Assembly (NCBI RefSeq): GCF_026262505.1
Contig: NC_067208.1
Coordinates: 19,973,962-20,037,961 of the forward strand
Length of the DNA stretch: 64,000 nt
From: Trichomonas vaginalis G3
Lineage: Eukaryota > Parabasalia > Trichomonadida > Trichomonadidae
Direction of reading: 5' to 3'
Position 1 is the first letter of the stretch. Every line of letters starts with the position of its first letter. This document shows, one piece after another, positions 48,530 through 58,521 of the stretch. The notes beneath the pieces were generated by a model, which was not told the DNA's origin, did not search any database, and worked only from the letters and a program-made list of their open reading frames with translations. Both the position numbers and the translations under genes were made by a program.

Positions 48530-49141
48530 TTACATGTATTTTTCAGCAACTTCGTCAAATAATTTTATAGCTTTATCTATCTCATCTACTTCAAACGTTT
48601 CTTTACCTTTTATGGGAGCACCATACATTTTCTCAAACTTTTCGAGTAGTTCTGTTTCTGCGGCTCTCATATCATTAACGAACACAACCTTGACTCTATT
48701 GACTGTACTGTCATATCTTTGAGTTATATTATATGTCCTTCCTATCTTATATCTTTTTGTGTTGAAGTCCTTCGGTTTCTGAACGATGTAAAGTAAGCCT
48801 TCACTGCAACGTTCCGTATCGAATGAACCATAAGTTATGAAGTTATATCCAACAACTGGGTCAATCCATAACAAAACTATTGGTATAAGACTTTTGTCGA
48901 TGAGATATGCTGTAGTTCCATAGAATCTTACTGATATCATAAGCTCAGGATTTCTTGTCAAAATTTTCTGAGTTGAAGCATTTCTAACCCACTCGTGTGT
49001 TTTCTTTCCAGATGGAGATATAATGTCTGACAAAGAATATTTGTTGTATTTCTTTGAGTATCTTACGTTTAAATCACCTATTCTAACCAATTTGGTGTCA
49101 TTGTCTATCTTTCTAACTGTTTCAAACTCAATGTTTGACAT
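48530..49141 (-). CDS. KilA-N-like protein with T5orf172/GIY-YIG-type domain
   Basis: 203 residues from the ATG at 49141 (MSNIEFETVRKID), open throughout. The first 115 residues carry a degenerate KilA-N pattern (GTTAYLIDKSLIPIVLLWID). The C-terminal half, GLLYIVQKPKDFNTKRYKIG followed by RTYNITQRYDS, matches T5orf172/GIY-YIG-fold domains that are often fused to KilA-N in large viruses. Such proteins bind or cut DNA. The leader is shared with neighbours and 48-bp repeats lie upstream. Confidence 0.8.
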   Translation of the reverse strand: MSNIEFETVRKIDNDTKLVRIGDLNVRYSKKYNKYSLSDIISPSGKKTHEWVRNASTQKILTRNPELMISVRFYGTTAYLIDKSLIPIVLLWIDPVVGYNFITYGSFDTERCSEGLLYIVQKPKDFNTKRYKIGRTYNITQRYDSTVNRVKVVFVNDMRAAETELLEKFEKMYGAPIKGKETFEVDEIDKAIKLFDEVAEKYM

Positions 49142-49224
49142 ATATGTCTTTACATACAAAATAAAAAAATAAATAAAAATAAAACTAACTTTATTTTTTC
49201 TGTCTTAAGGAAATTCACGATTTT

Positions 49225-49486
49225 TGTTGCTGAATTCAGCAAAAATATATTTTAGGGTAGATGGTTAGATCTAACCTCATTTCTACCCTCTTTTCTACCC
49301 CAGTTATTTTATAAGCGTTTTACATGGTAAACGTTATTTTTTAAATTTTGTGAAAACTCAACGGTTTGACACATGCCCTAAAAATTATTTTACTCAGAAT
49401 TTTGTTGCTGAATTCAGCAAAAATAATGTTTAGGGTAGATGGTTAGATCTAACCTCATTTCTACCCTCTTTTCTACCCCAGTTATT
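49225..49486. repeat. Two copies of the 178-bp unit with 48-bp palindromic repeats (M2)
   Basis: Blocks at 49254-49300 and 49432-49478 have the second sequence version (GGGTAGATGGTTAGATCTAACC). The spacer between them matches the M1 spacer at 941-1071 almost base for base, including TATTTTATAAGCG and ACTCAACGGTTTGACACA. They lie downstream of the same gene family as in M1. Confidence 0.88.
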
Positions 49487-50424
49487 TTATAAGCGTTTTA
49501 CATGGTAAACGTTATGAATTCGTGAGACTTTAAACAGTTTTGTAGCTTCTATTTCTTCTTTTAGTACATCGAATGTTTTAACAATGCCGAAAGTTTCTTT
49601 ATATTTCTTCTTGACATCAGATAATAGGAAATCGTCAGCAGTTGGATAGTTTTTGTTCAGAAATGCTAACATGTCCATTTTATCTTCTGCTGGTTTTTCT
49701 GCTTCTTTCTTTAAGTCTGCATAGTCGTTTCTCATACGTTCTATCTCTTTGACGGAGTAGTTATATCTCCTCATTGCTGCTTTACATTTAGAACATTGCG
49801 GGTTCATTTTTGCGTTATACATTGAAATAAAACCAGCTAAAACAACTAAAGCGTCAATTGCTCTCTTCATCTCAAACATAGCGGGTCTTATTTGTTGTTC
49901 CATACTTTGCCTCTTCTATCTTTATCTCTTATCTGCCATACACATTCAGCAACTAACGAAACAAAGTTGTCGTAGGTCTTAAATTCTTCAGATTTATATA
50001 TGTCAGAGATGTTCTTATATACCATGTCGCAATCTTTGTCCATAACCTTATGGTTGCAATGAAATCCTAGAAACTCATAGTTTACCTTTCGTATGAACTT
50101 CTTTATTTCTACTGAGTCAGTTGCTTTGACTTCAATTTCATCGAATTCAGGAATAGTGAGTTTTTGTTGTTGGATTTCAGGTAGTTTGGGTAAATGGTCG
50201 ATGAGGTCCTGCATTTCATAAAGATACTGTTCATTTGTTTCATCTTTCGCACTACAGTCTAAATTACTTGTTAAAAGTTCTTGCTTTATCTTCTGGATTT
50301 CTGTTTCAAAAGTATATGAAGAAGGAATGAAGCTTTTCATCTCTACTAACATAGATGTTGGATTCATGACTAACGAGTTTGGTGCTGTTGTTTGAATTGT
50401 TGTTGTGCCGATTGTTGAAATCAT
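49487..50424 (-). pseudogene. M2 copy of the unknown protein family at 1126-2040 (looks broken, about one break)
   Basis: Closely similar in sequence to the M1 protein through most of its length, with a different first dozen residues (MISTIGTTTIQTTAPNSLVM). It has the same CSKCKAA cysteines and Lys-rich helix. It is flanked by palindromic repeats on both sides, as in M1, so gene and repeats have kept their association across two different elements. Confidence 0.7.
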
Positions 50425-50505
50425 ATCTTTTATACAAAATAAAAAAAATAAATAAAATAAAACTAACTTTATTTTTTATTTCGGGAAAATTCATGAAAAT
50501 TCAAG

Positions 50506-50693
50506 AGGGTAGAAATGAGGGTATAAATGAGGTAGAAATGAGGTTAGATCTAACCTCTTCACCTAAACATTATTTTTGGGTCCTTTACACTCATTACGAA
50601 GAAGTCTTGACAAAACATTTACGAAGAAGTCATGACAAATTCAAGAGGGTAGAAATGAGGTGAAAAAACAGGTGAGATCTCACCTCTTCACCT
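50506..50693. repeat. Two 48-60-bp palindromic repeats, hybrid versions
   Basis: Block 50506-50564 starts with GGGTAGA-type half-sites and ends with TTCACCT-type. Block 50646-50693 starts GGGTAGA but has the GGTGAGATCTCACC core. Such hybrids show that the two sequence versions exchange parts. Confidence 0.85.
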
Positions 50694-50735
50694 AAAATAT
50701 ATTTTTGGTGAATTCAATAAAAATAAATGGTTCAT

Positions 50736-51398
50736 TTACTCACAATATTTTTGTACAAAACGACCCCAAACTTTTAACTTCTTTTCTGCAGCTTCAAATG
50801 CTATCTTAGCGAGTTCATATTCTCTAAATTCTCTCTTTAAATCTTCTTGTTCCCATTGGTCTAGTTCGTATGGAGAATCTCTATAACCATAATATATCTC
50901 ACGTTCATGTTCTAATTGTTTTTCACACATTTTTCCAACTTCTTCTTCGAACAAAGGTTTAGCATTCTCCACTGTATCTTCGAGTTCTTCTTCATCTAAC
51001 TTCTCATGAACTTTCTTGTCTATGGAGTCCATAATTTTTCCAACTGCTATGCAATATTTTGGAGAAGCCCACATTGCTATATAGTTTATAAGTCTTGGGT
51101 CTACATACGTTCCTCTAACCTGTTTGATTTCATCAGGAATTCCTGCATGAATTTTGTATAAAAAGCAACCGTCGGAATTCCGGCGGTTGCTATATTCTTC
51201 ACAAAATGCCTTATAATACTCTTCCCAGGACTTATTTTCCAACAACTTTCTAAAGTCTTTCCTAAACTGCTGACACATCTTTGTTACATTAATGTAACCA
51301 TCCTTGTCTCTACGTAAGACTTCAATACCGTTATAAGTGCCTTTTGTGAATGTTTCGCCATTAGATTTGTTCGTGAACGTTTTTGCTTCGACTGACAT
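50736..51398 (-). CDS. KilA-N domain protein of M2 (third), open
   Basis: 220 residues from the ATG at 51398. Residues about 10-120 form a full KilA-N domain: TYNGIEVLRRDKDGYINVTK, MCQQFRKDFRKLL, then GTYVDPRLINYIAMWASPKY. The C-terminal half is a long charged coiled coil with a final aromatic motif (KVWGRFVQKYCE). The likely role is DNA binding, perhaps regulating element genes or competing with relatives. It has the shared leader upstream and palindromic repeats on both sides. Confidence 0.88.
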   Translation of the reverse strand: MSVEAKTFTNKSNGETFTKGTYNGIEVLRRDKDGYINVTKMCQQFRKDFRKLLENKSWEEYYKAFCEEYSNRRNSDGCFLYKIHAGIPDEIKQVRGTYVDPRLINYIAMWASPKYCIAVGKIMDSIDKKVHEKLDEEELEDTVENAKPLFEEEVGKMCEKQLEHEREIYYGYRDSPYELDQWEQEDLKREFREYELAKIAFEAAEKKLKVWGRFVQKYCE

Positions 51399-51486
51399 TT
51401 CTGTTCTTACATACAAAATAAAAAAATAAATAAAAATAAAACTAACTTTATTTTTTCTATCTTAAGGAAATTCATGAAAATTCATG

Positions 51487-51534
51487 AGGGTAGAAATGAG
51501 GGTAGAAATGAGGGTAGATCTAACCATCTACCCT
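51487..51534. repeat. 48-bp palindromic repeat
   Basis: GGGTAGAAATGAGGGTAGAA half-sites followed by a GGTAGATCTAACC core. It lies upstream of the KilA-N gene ending its leader. A short GGACTTCGTCCTCGCCGC stretch nearby (51553-51575) also occurs at 46570 and, inverted as part of a coding stretch, at 59511-59540. Confidence 0.8.
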
Positions 51535-51658
51535 AAACATTATTTTTGGTCATGGACTTCGTCCTCGCCGCTTTGCGTCTTTATGTTAAAATAAATGGTA
51601 CCATTAATGATATCATGACTGTTCTCGTTCATGTCTGATTTACATCTAATGAAAAAGT

Positions 51659-52744
51659 TTAGAAGAATTTTCTTATTCTTTCTGGCATATTTTTGTCTTT
51701 CCAGTACTCCCGCTCTAATGGTCCCAGATGTGTTGGCTTCGACTCTCTCAAGTTCTTAGATGGTATAACATCTTCAACGCCTCCTTCATATCTTACTTTA
51801 TAAGTGTCATCGTTTATGTTGTAGCCAAGTATTTCAATAACCACTCCTCGCTTTGCTTCGTCAATGGTTTCAGCAAGTTTGCCATTACTACTTTCGACTA
51901 ATTTATGTCGAGGGTAAAACGCAATAGAGTCGTCGGCAGCTTTTATAAGATATCCATTACCTTGCGTAGAGTCTACGATATAATAATTTCGACTTAACCT
52001 TAAACGTTTCTTTGTCAACGGTTTGTCGTCAAGAACTACACGAACTTTTGTACCAGGAATGAGGGTAAATTGTGTTGAATTTCTGATATTTTGTGTTTGG
52101 CTTCGTTTCTTTTGTATATACTTTTCTTCTTGTTGTTGTGTCATTGAATTTGGTGTATGTCCTGTTGTAGAATTTGTTGAGGAATTATATACTTCGAGAA
52201 AATGTTTCATTGTTTCTTCGGTAAAGTCTCGCTCTTGATTTAAATCTCTGAGCGTTCTTATGAAGCGATTAATGATACCTAAAATATTATGGTTATGGTC
52301 TTCAGTAGTGTAGTGAGTTATGTTATGCTTAATGAGAAATTCTGTGATTTCGTTGCTGAGGTATGCACTGTCTTGGTCTGATGTTAAAGTACTTGGGCTA
52401 TGTTCTGCTACAAACTTTTGTAAAACTCTTAACACTTCACGAGTTCCTTTATTTCTCATTATATACGCAAAAGCTTTGCGAGTGTTAACATTTATGAAGA
52501 TGAGGAATGGTTTATGTCCTCCTTTTCTGCTTTGAATGAGAGTGTCAAATTGGTATGCGTCAGGAGTGTTGGAGTAAATTGGTAAAAAGTAGTCGTAAGG
52601 GTTTATTTTTGTTTGATGTACAACATTTTTGTCAAAGAACCTTTTCACTTCAGCTCTGTTAGTAAATCCCCGACTCTTTGCAGCTTCATTGAACTTCTTA
52701 AATGACCTCCATGGATGTTGTTCGAATACTTCTTTCAAGCTCAT
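51659..52744 (-). CDS. Retroviral-type integrase of M2, open
   Basis: 361 residues, open throughout. The N-terminal 60 residues form a helical domain. The core has AYQFDTLIQSRKGGHKPFLI, then TLTSDQDSAYLSNEI, then the helix ILGIINRFIRTLRDLN, in the order of rve integrases. The C-terminus has an SH3-like beta domain and a chromodomain-like end (VVIEILGYNINDDTYKVRYE, then EREYWKDKN). In this family it inserts the element with 6-bp target copies, in agreement with TACAAA flanking M2. It is next to the fibre gene on the same strand. Confidence 0.88.
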   Translation of the reverse strand: MSLKEVFEQHPWRSFKKFNEAAKSRGFTNRAEVKRFFDKNVVHQTKINPYDYFLPIYSNTPDAYQFDTLIQSRKGGHKPFLIFINVNTRKAFAYIMRNKGTREVLRVLQKFVAEHSPSTLTSDQDSAYLSNEITEFLIKHNITHYTTEDHNHNILGIINRFIRTLRDLNQERDFTEETMKHFLEVYNSSTNSTTGHTPNSMTQQQEEKYIQKKRSQTQNIRNSTQFTLIPGTKVRVVLDDKPLTKKRLRLSRNYYIVDSTQGNGYLIKAADDSIAFYPRHKLVESSNGKLAETIDEAKRGVVIEILGYNINDDTYKVRYEGGVEDVIPSKNLRESKPTHLGPLEREYWKDKNMPERIRKFF

Positions 52745-52784
52745 TTATGTAAAGTTAAAGAGTTTATTCTAGGCTCAAGCGCGT

Positions 52785-55608
52785 TCATTGAACTCTATAC
52801 CATGCGAATACAGTCATAAATGGTGGCATATAATCTGCACCCGAGCCTGTTGGATTTGTTGTGAAAGTATGGACATGATTTCCTCCTGGTTCAGTTTGTC
52901 GAAAAGTCTTTTTTGCTGAATTGTTATAAGATGGAGATAAAACGTCATTGCCAGATTTATATTCTGAGTTGTATAATGGGTGGTCTCTTAATGAGTGGCT
53001 ATGGTCGCCAGAAAAGTTTGTAGTTCCTGTATGAGTGTGCGCAGGTAAGTTTGCTTCAGTAATTTTCTTCGAACCCCCTGTTTGCTTTGAAGAGTTAGCA
53101 CAGTATAAGAATTTGTCTACAATCTGTTCCCAAGTACCAAAACCTAAAACTGTTTCTGGATTTGTTGAATTCATTGACGTATAAATAGAACCTATAGGAT
53201 ATAATGTTTCAAGAATCTGAGTCTTTAATGTTTGAAGCTCTGTTTTATCTGCTTTCTTATCTAACATTGTTGGTAGTTCATATGCTTCAAAGTTTCTGGC
53301 ATGATCTTCGATATTCCTGCAACTCTTATCTAAATTGTTAAGAGTATCTTTTACGCTTGTACTCGGATTCTCTAAAGGTGCACTTGAACCAAGGTCAAAG
53401 TTCAATATTATGTCGTCTGCTCTAACAGTAGTGAAGGATTTATGTGTATGATTTTTGTCGGCTTTACTATTTAATGTAGCTTGAAGTTCATTTATATCGG
53501 AGATATTGTGTTTATGAGATTTCAAAACTTTGTTCATTGCTTCGAGTTCATCTTTGTCAGCTTTACTTTTAATAGCATCTTCAAACGTTATTTTTGACTT
53601 AACTCTCAAAGTAAATCTTGGTTCAACTAGTACACCGTTAACATTGAAAGTAGAGGCATAAATTTCACCGGTATAACCAAATGCTTCTGGTGCTTTAGCT
53701 ACATCATACTGTACAGTACAGCTTATGTCATAACCTTTAGCACGAATGTATTTATATCTTCTTTCATTAACATTTTTTGTCTTCGCTTCATCACTTCGTG
53801 TTAAATATCCATGATAGTCCGTTATAATCTGTTCATCTGAACTTATATAATGAACATGGTTCTTGTCCGCTTTACTATTTAATGTAGCTTGAAGTTCATT
53901 TATATCGGAGATATTGTGTTTATGAGATTTCAAAACTTTGTTCATTGCGTCAAGTTCATTTTTGTCCGCTTTACTATTTAATGTAGCTTGAAGTTCATTT
54001 ATATCGGAGATATTGTGTTTATGTTCTTTATCTGCTTTTTCGGCTAATTTCTCTTCTATCTCATTTATTTCAAGTTCATGCCTACCACCACCTCCTTCAG
54101 AAGTATTTTTCTTCAGCTCTTGAAGAACATCCACTTCACCATCTTTGGTGTCAATAATGAGACTTTGTGTTAAAACCTTTCCTGTCTTAATGGATGTTTG
54201 TAAAACTTCTTCTTCACCGTGTTCGGGGTCATGGTCGTCATCATATCTTGTGAAATCAGAGATGTTGTCATACATTAAGCATATCTGTCTCAAAAGTTCT
54301 GCTATTTGAAACTGGAACGAAAGATATACAGAACTTTCATCATCTCCTAAAGTCAAGTCTGCTTTCTTAAGTATTTCTTGAATGTATGCAATGAGAACAG
54401 AGTACCTTGGAAAATATTCGAACAATATTTCATTAGCTGTTGGTTTTGGTGGTTCTTTTGGAGTTTCTGTTGTTTCAGTTCCTTCTGTAGGTTCTGTTGG
54501 AGTTTCTGCATCTCTTGACTTCAATGCTCTTGCTCTCAAAGACCTAAATGTTAGAGCACCGGGTTTTACAAAGGACTTTATAAATGCTTTAATAGTTCCT
54601 GGTAAGTTATTGTTAGCATTAAGTAAGTTCCTTATGCTTCCATCATGTACGTCCATAGCACTATGTAAAAAATCTATACTTTTCTTGTAGTCAGCAATAG
54701 ACTGACTGTGATTTTTTAAAGATTTGTCAATACCTTTAAGCCAATCTTCATGCATGTCTGATACTGAGCCAAGAATATCATTTGCTTCCTTTAGTGTATT
54801 TTGTGCTTCTCGTAAAGTATCCAATCCCGTACGTGCATTGTTTGCTATACGTCTTACAGTATCTATTTGACTCCTTGTTTCTTGCATCCAACCAGATAAA
54901 GTTTTAATAGTATCCGAACCATTTGAAATGAAGTTCAAAGCATTTTTAACGTCATTTAAAACTTCTTCACCAAGTACCGCCCATATCTTTCCGATTTGGT
55001 ATTGAAGAACTCCATATGAAGCAGCTGTTAAACCAGTATTTATAAGGTTCCATATCCATGATTTAGCAGTTTTTCCATCCTTTCCATCTACACCATCCAA
55101 ACCGTTCTCGCCTTGAGGTCCTTGTATTCCTTGTATTCCTTGTATTCCTTGTGGTCCTTGAGGTCCTTGAGGTCCGGTGTCACCCTTCTCTCCTTTCAGT
55201 TCATCTTTATGTTCGTTATAATATTCTAATGTCATAAGGTGTACATCATTACTGTTACCAGCAACGCCAAGAATTTGTTTCTCATTCATGACTAAATTCT
55301 TTAAGCATTTAATGTTGTCGTCAAATCGAAAGCTCTTTAACAATTCAATGAGAACATTTAATACTTTCACTAATGAGGCATCTACTGTTGAATTTATATA
55401 TTGCACCGTTCCATCATTTATGATGGAACCTTGCTTATTGTAATGAATGGGTCATAAGTGTTAAAAGTATCGAAATCAATGACTTTTTTAGTTTTTCCAT
55501 CGTCAATGACTAAATCATTGCCTTCACTGTTAAAGTTGAGTTTTCGTTTACTAGTTCATGTGCTCTTCTTGCTTCATTTGTTTCATACGCATATGCAGCA
55601 ATAGTCAT
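52785..55608 (-). pseudogene. Collagen-containing phage-type tail fibre of M2 (looks broken, about one break)
   Basis: A long fibre of about 930 codons. After an N-terminal part comes a collagen stretch of about a dozen Gly-X-Y triplets (GPQGPQGPQGIQGIQGIQGP). A long coiled coil follows. Then come repeats of HKHNISDINELQATLNSKAD (at least four), and an end with LYPIGSIYTSMNSTNPETV, GFGTWEQIVDKFLYCA, ANLPAHTHTG and DYMPPFMTVFAWYR. The end is that of phage collar/fibre proteins and is shared with 12290-13504 of M1. Collagen, coiled-coil and collar parts in this order are typical of phage receptor-binding fibres. Confidence 0.85.
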
Positions 55609-55625
55609 ATTTTAATGAGAATAAA

Positions 55626-56389
55626 ATGTTGTTCTATTTGCAAAGTACAGACCCAAACGAATACGGACAGTAAAGCTACAAACAAACTTAGGACTTCAGA
55701 ATGAAGCACTTGCTTTCAGAGTTGTTGACTTCAATACTATCGCAACTTTTGTCATAACAGATGAAACAGATTTCATAGAGATTGAAATAGATGACAAAAG
55801 AAGTGTTATAACATTTCCTAACAGAGCTGGGTATAGAATAGATAAAATTGCTGGAGTCATAAATACTCTCATAAATGAAGAAACTATTGACAACATAGAT
55901 GTCGAACTCTCTTCTGAGGGAACATTGAAGTTCAGTAGCAAGAAAGAGTTCAAGATACCAAGAATGAGTCATAGAGTTCAATTGCTTCTGGGAGCATACC
56001 ATATGACATTTCCTTTGAAAAGTGTTGACAAAACGATTGAGATGAAATCTGTTCCATACGTATGTTATGGCAATTGTTTGTACATTGAGTCAAAAATAGC
56101 TAATGTCACAGGTATTTCAGGAGTTAATAGTAAAGGTTCAGTAGAATATAAGTCTTTCTGTTATGCAGTAAATTCAATGTTCATTCCAAATGTTCCTGTC
56201 ATAGCAACTCATTTAGGTAAATGGGTTCGCATTAGTCCTCATAATTTGAAAGACATGCAATTCAGACTTGTTGACTTTCAAGGAGAGCCTGTAGAACTGA
56301 AGGCACCAGTGCGAATGACTGTTGAAGTTGACTTTTTAGAAAATATTAAATGCAACAGCTTACAAGAGAACTCAGAGCTAAAAATATAA
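55626..56389 (+). pseudogene. Minor capsid / penton-like candidate of M2 (second), broken
   Basis: Beta-rich. It contains MSHRVQLLLGAYHMTFPLKS and ends with MQFRLVDFQGEPVELKAPVR and a final strand, the kind of C-terminus (LxDxxGxPVxL) seen in Polinton penton proteins. It looks broken near its start (about one break). It overlaps the next gene by 40 bases and is divergent from the fibre gene across a short A/T spacer, the same gene pair layout as in M1 (12290 and 13523). Confidence 0.5.
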
Positions 56390-56589
56390 AGTATGAATGT
56401 TATGTATTAGGTCATGAACTTTGGTTGTTGCTGTTTGATGAAACAAATGAGTTAGTTATGTCAGTCAAGAGAACAGAAAAATATTGTGTTAGTGAAAACT
56501 GCACCAAGTCAATAAGATTAGGTTTGCATTATGAAGATGAGTTCGATACTGTTGAAGAAGTTTTGGATAGATATTACAAATTGCTTTAA
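56350..56589 (+). CDS. Small acidic protein of M2
   Basis: 79 residues: MQQLTRELRAKNIKYECYVL at the start, an alpha/beta pattern, and an acidic end (EDEFDTVEEVLDRYYKLL). It overlaps the preceding gene by 40 bases in another frame and the following minus-strand gene by four, as in compact viral genomes. No family is recognised. Confidence 0.5.
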   Translation: MQQLTRELRAKNIKYECYVLGHELWLLLFDETNELVMSVKRTEKYCVSENCTKSIRLGLHYEDEFDTVEEVLDRYYKLL

Positions 56590-57200
56590 TTTACTAAAAC
56601 ATATTTCAAGCAAAGTTTATATTCTGTTGAAAGTTTTGTATACTCGTTCGAATATTTATACTTAAACTCAACTCCTGTAGTTCCTGGTGTTTCAATGATG
56701 CGGATGTTACCTATTTTCATGAATAGTGGAGTTTGACCACAGCATTCGATTTCAGGGTCGAGATAGTCAATGACACATTGCTTTCCTGTTATTCGTGAGA
56801 TAACATTTTCAAGGTCCTCCTTTGTTAGAATTATTTGGTTCTTGCTTATAAGATTTGTCAAAAGCTTCTTATCGTCTTTGAGTAAAATTGTTTGGTATAA
56901 CTGAAGAAGGTAATGGTCTACGTTATCTGAAGGATTTGTTTGAACATTTGTGTAAGGGTTGTCGTTGGCTTCTCTTGAAAGAATTTGGTCCAGTGGTGGA
57001 TACTCTAACTTAACATCTGATGTAGCGTTAGCGTTTGAAGCTGAGTTTAAATTCACCGACTTAAGTTCTGGTTCTTTTTCTTTCAAACACTCCGAACTAT
57101 AGTTCTTTATGACAATATTGTTTGTCGTTCGTGAGTCAACATTTGATGTTGGTTCAATTGGAACATTAACGGCACCAGCTAAGATGGATTTGCTTCTCAT
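56586..57200 (-). CDS. Unknown 204-residue protein of M2
   Basis: The first 90 residues are Asn/Ser-rich and probably disordered (MRSKSILAGAVNVPIEPTSN). The remainder is helical and then beta (DHYLLQLYQTILLKDDKKLL; IGNIRIIETPGTTGVEFKYK). Open throughout. It is divergent from the short gene at 57226 over 25 bases with a TTTTTAT element. No family is recognised. Confidence 0.55.
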   Translation of the reverse strand: MRSKSILAGAVNVPIEPTSNVDSRTTNNIVIKNYSSECLKEKEPELKSVNLNSASNANATSDVKLEYPPLDQILSREANDNPYTNVQTNPSDNVDHYLLQLYQTILLKDDKKLLTNLISKNQIILTKEDLENVISRITGKQCVIDYLDPEIECCGQTPLFMKIGNIRIIETPGTTGVEFKYKYSNEYTKLSTEYKLCLKYVLVN

Positions 57201-57225
57201 TTCATATAGAATAAAAACCTTTTAT

Positions 57226-57519
57226 ATGTATGAAATGAACAATATACTCGACAAGGGTTTGAATGTAAAGCTAACGAATGAAAATATTGTTGAATTCACT
57301 GAGACAGGTGCTGTGTATAAAGATGTAGAACTACTGAACAAAAGAGCTAAGGGAAGAAGCAGGAACATGAACAAAGGGTGGAAGCCTATAAAAATTTATG
57401 TCAATGATGGCTCAGGAGGTTCAAACATAAAGTATGCAGAAAGTTATAGAGTTTATGCTCTCAAAGGTGAAAAGCCTTCATTTAAGAACAGCTATTCTAA
57501 CCATATCCTCAAAAGCTAA
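57226..57519 (+). CDS. Small basic protein of M2
   Basis: 97 residues, MYEMNNILDKGLNVKLTNEN at the start, Gly/Lys/Asn-rich toward the end (NDGSGGSNIKYAESYRVYAL). The sequence after its stop (57520-57615) stays protein-like in other frames, so this may be a shortened remnant. No family is recognised. It lies between the unknown 204-residue gene and the convergent ATPase. Confidence 0.4.
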   Translation: MYEMNNILDKGLNVKLTNENIVEFTETGAVYKDVELLNKRAKGRSRNMNKGWKPIKIYVNDGSGGSNIKYAESYRVYALKGEKPSFKNSYSNHILKS

Positions 57520-57622
57520 CGGATGGGGAAGTGGATGATATGAATGACAGCAAAAATATTAACAGAAATGGCGACAGAGATGCATGGAATTTGTTTACCA
57601 TCAGTCAATTGAAGGTTAAGCT

Positions 57623-58505
57623 TTAAAACAATGTTGGTCGTTCCCATGGAATATTTTTGACTTTAATGGTATTAGTCATGATATGAATCTCAAGGTATGA
57701 ACGAGGAGAGATGAGAGACTTATATGCTTCCCAAATTTCTTCAAAAGGTAATGTTATACCTGACTGTTTCCAAATGAGTTCAATGTCATAGCGTGAGAAA
57801 CCTTGAAAGATAACGAAGTCAGTTATGAGACGTTTTATGTTTAAAGCTAAAAACCTCCATGTTTGCATAAGTATTGCTACAGTTAAGTGGTAATGTCTGA
57901 CTTTAGTTATGATGTTAGCTAATGGTGAGTCAGGCTTTGACACTAAACCTTTACCAGCGAAGTCGTCACAAACATAAAGTGTTTGAGGATATTTTTTGAA
58001 GGGGTATTTTGAAAGTTTTGATAGAATGTAGTTTGTCAGTCGTTTCATATCGTAAACTCCTGAGTACTGACGTAAGTGGTGTTTGTCAATAATTCTTTCC
58101 ATCTCCTCAGAAGTCTTTTGCATTCCTGACTGTATGAATTCTACGATGGCATAATATTTCCTCTTACGTCGAATGTAACGTTGAAGAAATTCAATGAGTT
58201 CACTGTCTGGAACTTTAACGACAGAGGCTTGAACTTTTGACATAAATGTTTTCGCTGTTGAGTCCATAGAGTCTGAAGTTGCTGATATAATGATTTGGTC
58301 ATAGTAAGAGTCGTTTCCTAAACGCTCTGTTATGAGTATATGACGAATGAGGTTAAATGTCTTACCTGAACCCATCTTTCCACAATAGAAATACACACCA
58401 TTTGAACAGAACTCATAGTCCTTACTGAAAGGAAGAATGAGAGAATGTTAAGTTTTCACTGCTTTCATTCATGTCTTCATCTACATCATGTATTAAATGC
58501 TTCAT
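57623..58505 (-). pseudogene. A32-like genome-packaging ATPase of M2 (looks broken, about one break)
   Basis: Walker A is YFYCGKMGSGKTFNLI and Walker B is TLYVCDDFAGKGL, with sensor-like stretches LTVAILMQTWRF after it. It is in the same family as the M1 ATPase (72-767). The likely start is at 58505 (MKHLIHDVDEDMNESS), sharing a 16-base spacer with the divergent penton-like gene at 58522. Role in the family: packaging the element genome into the capsid. Confidence 0.85.
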
Positions 58506-58521
58506 TTTATCTCCATTAAAA

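Noticed and set aside
55688-56002. Minus-strand frames of 85-104 codons
   Set aside because: Shadows of the plus-strand penton-like gene, which is beta-rich and ends in a family-like C-terminus.
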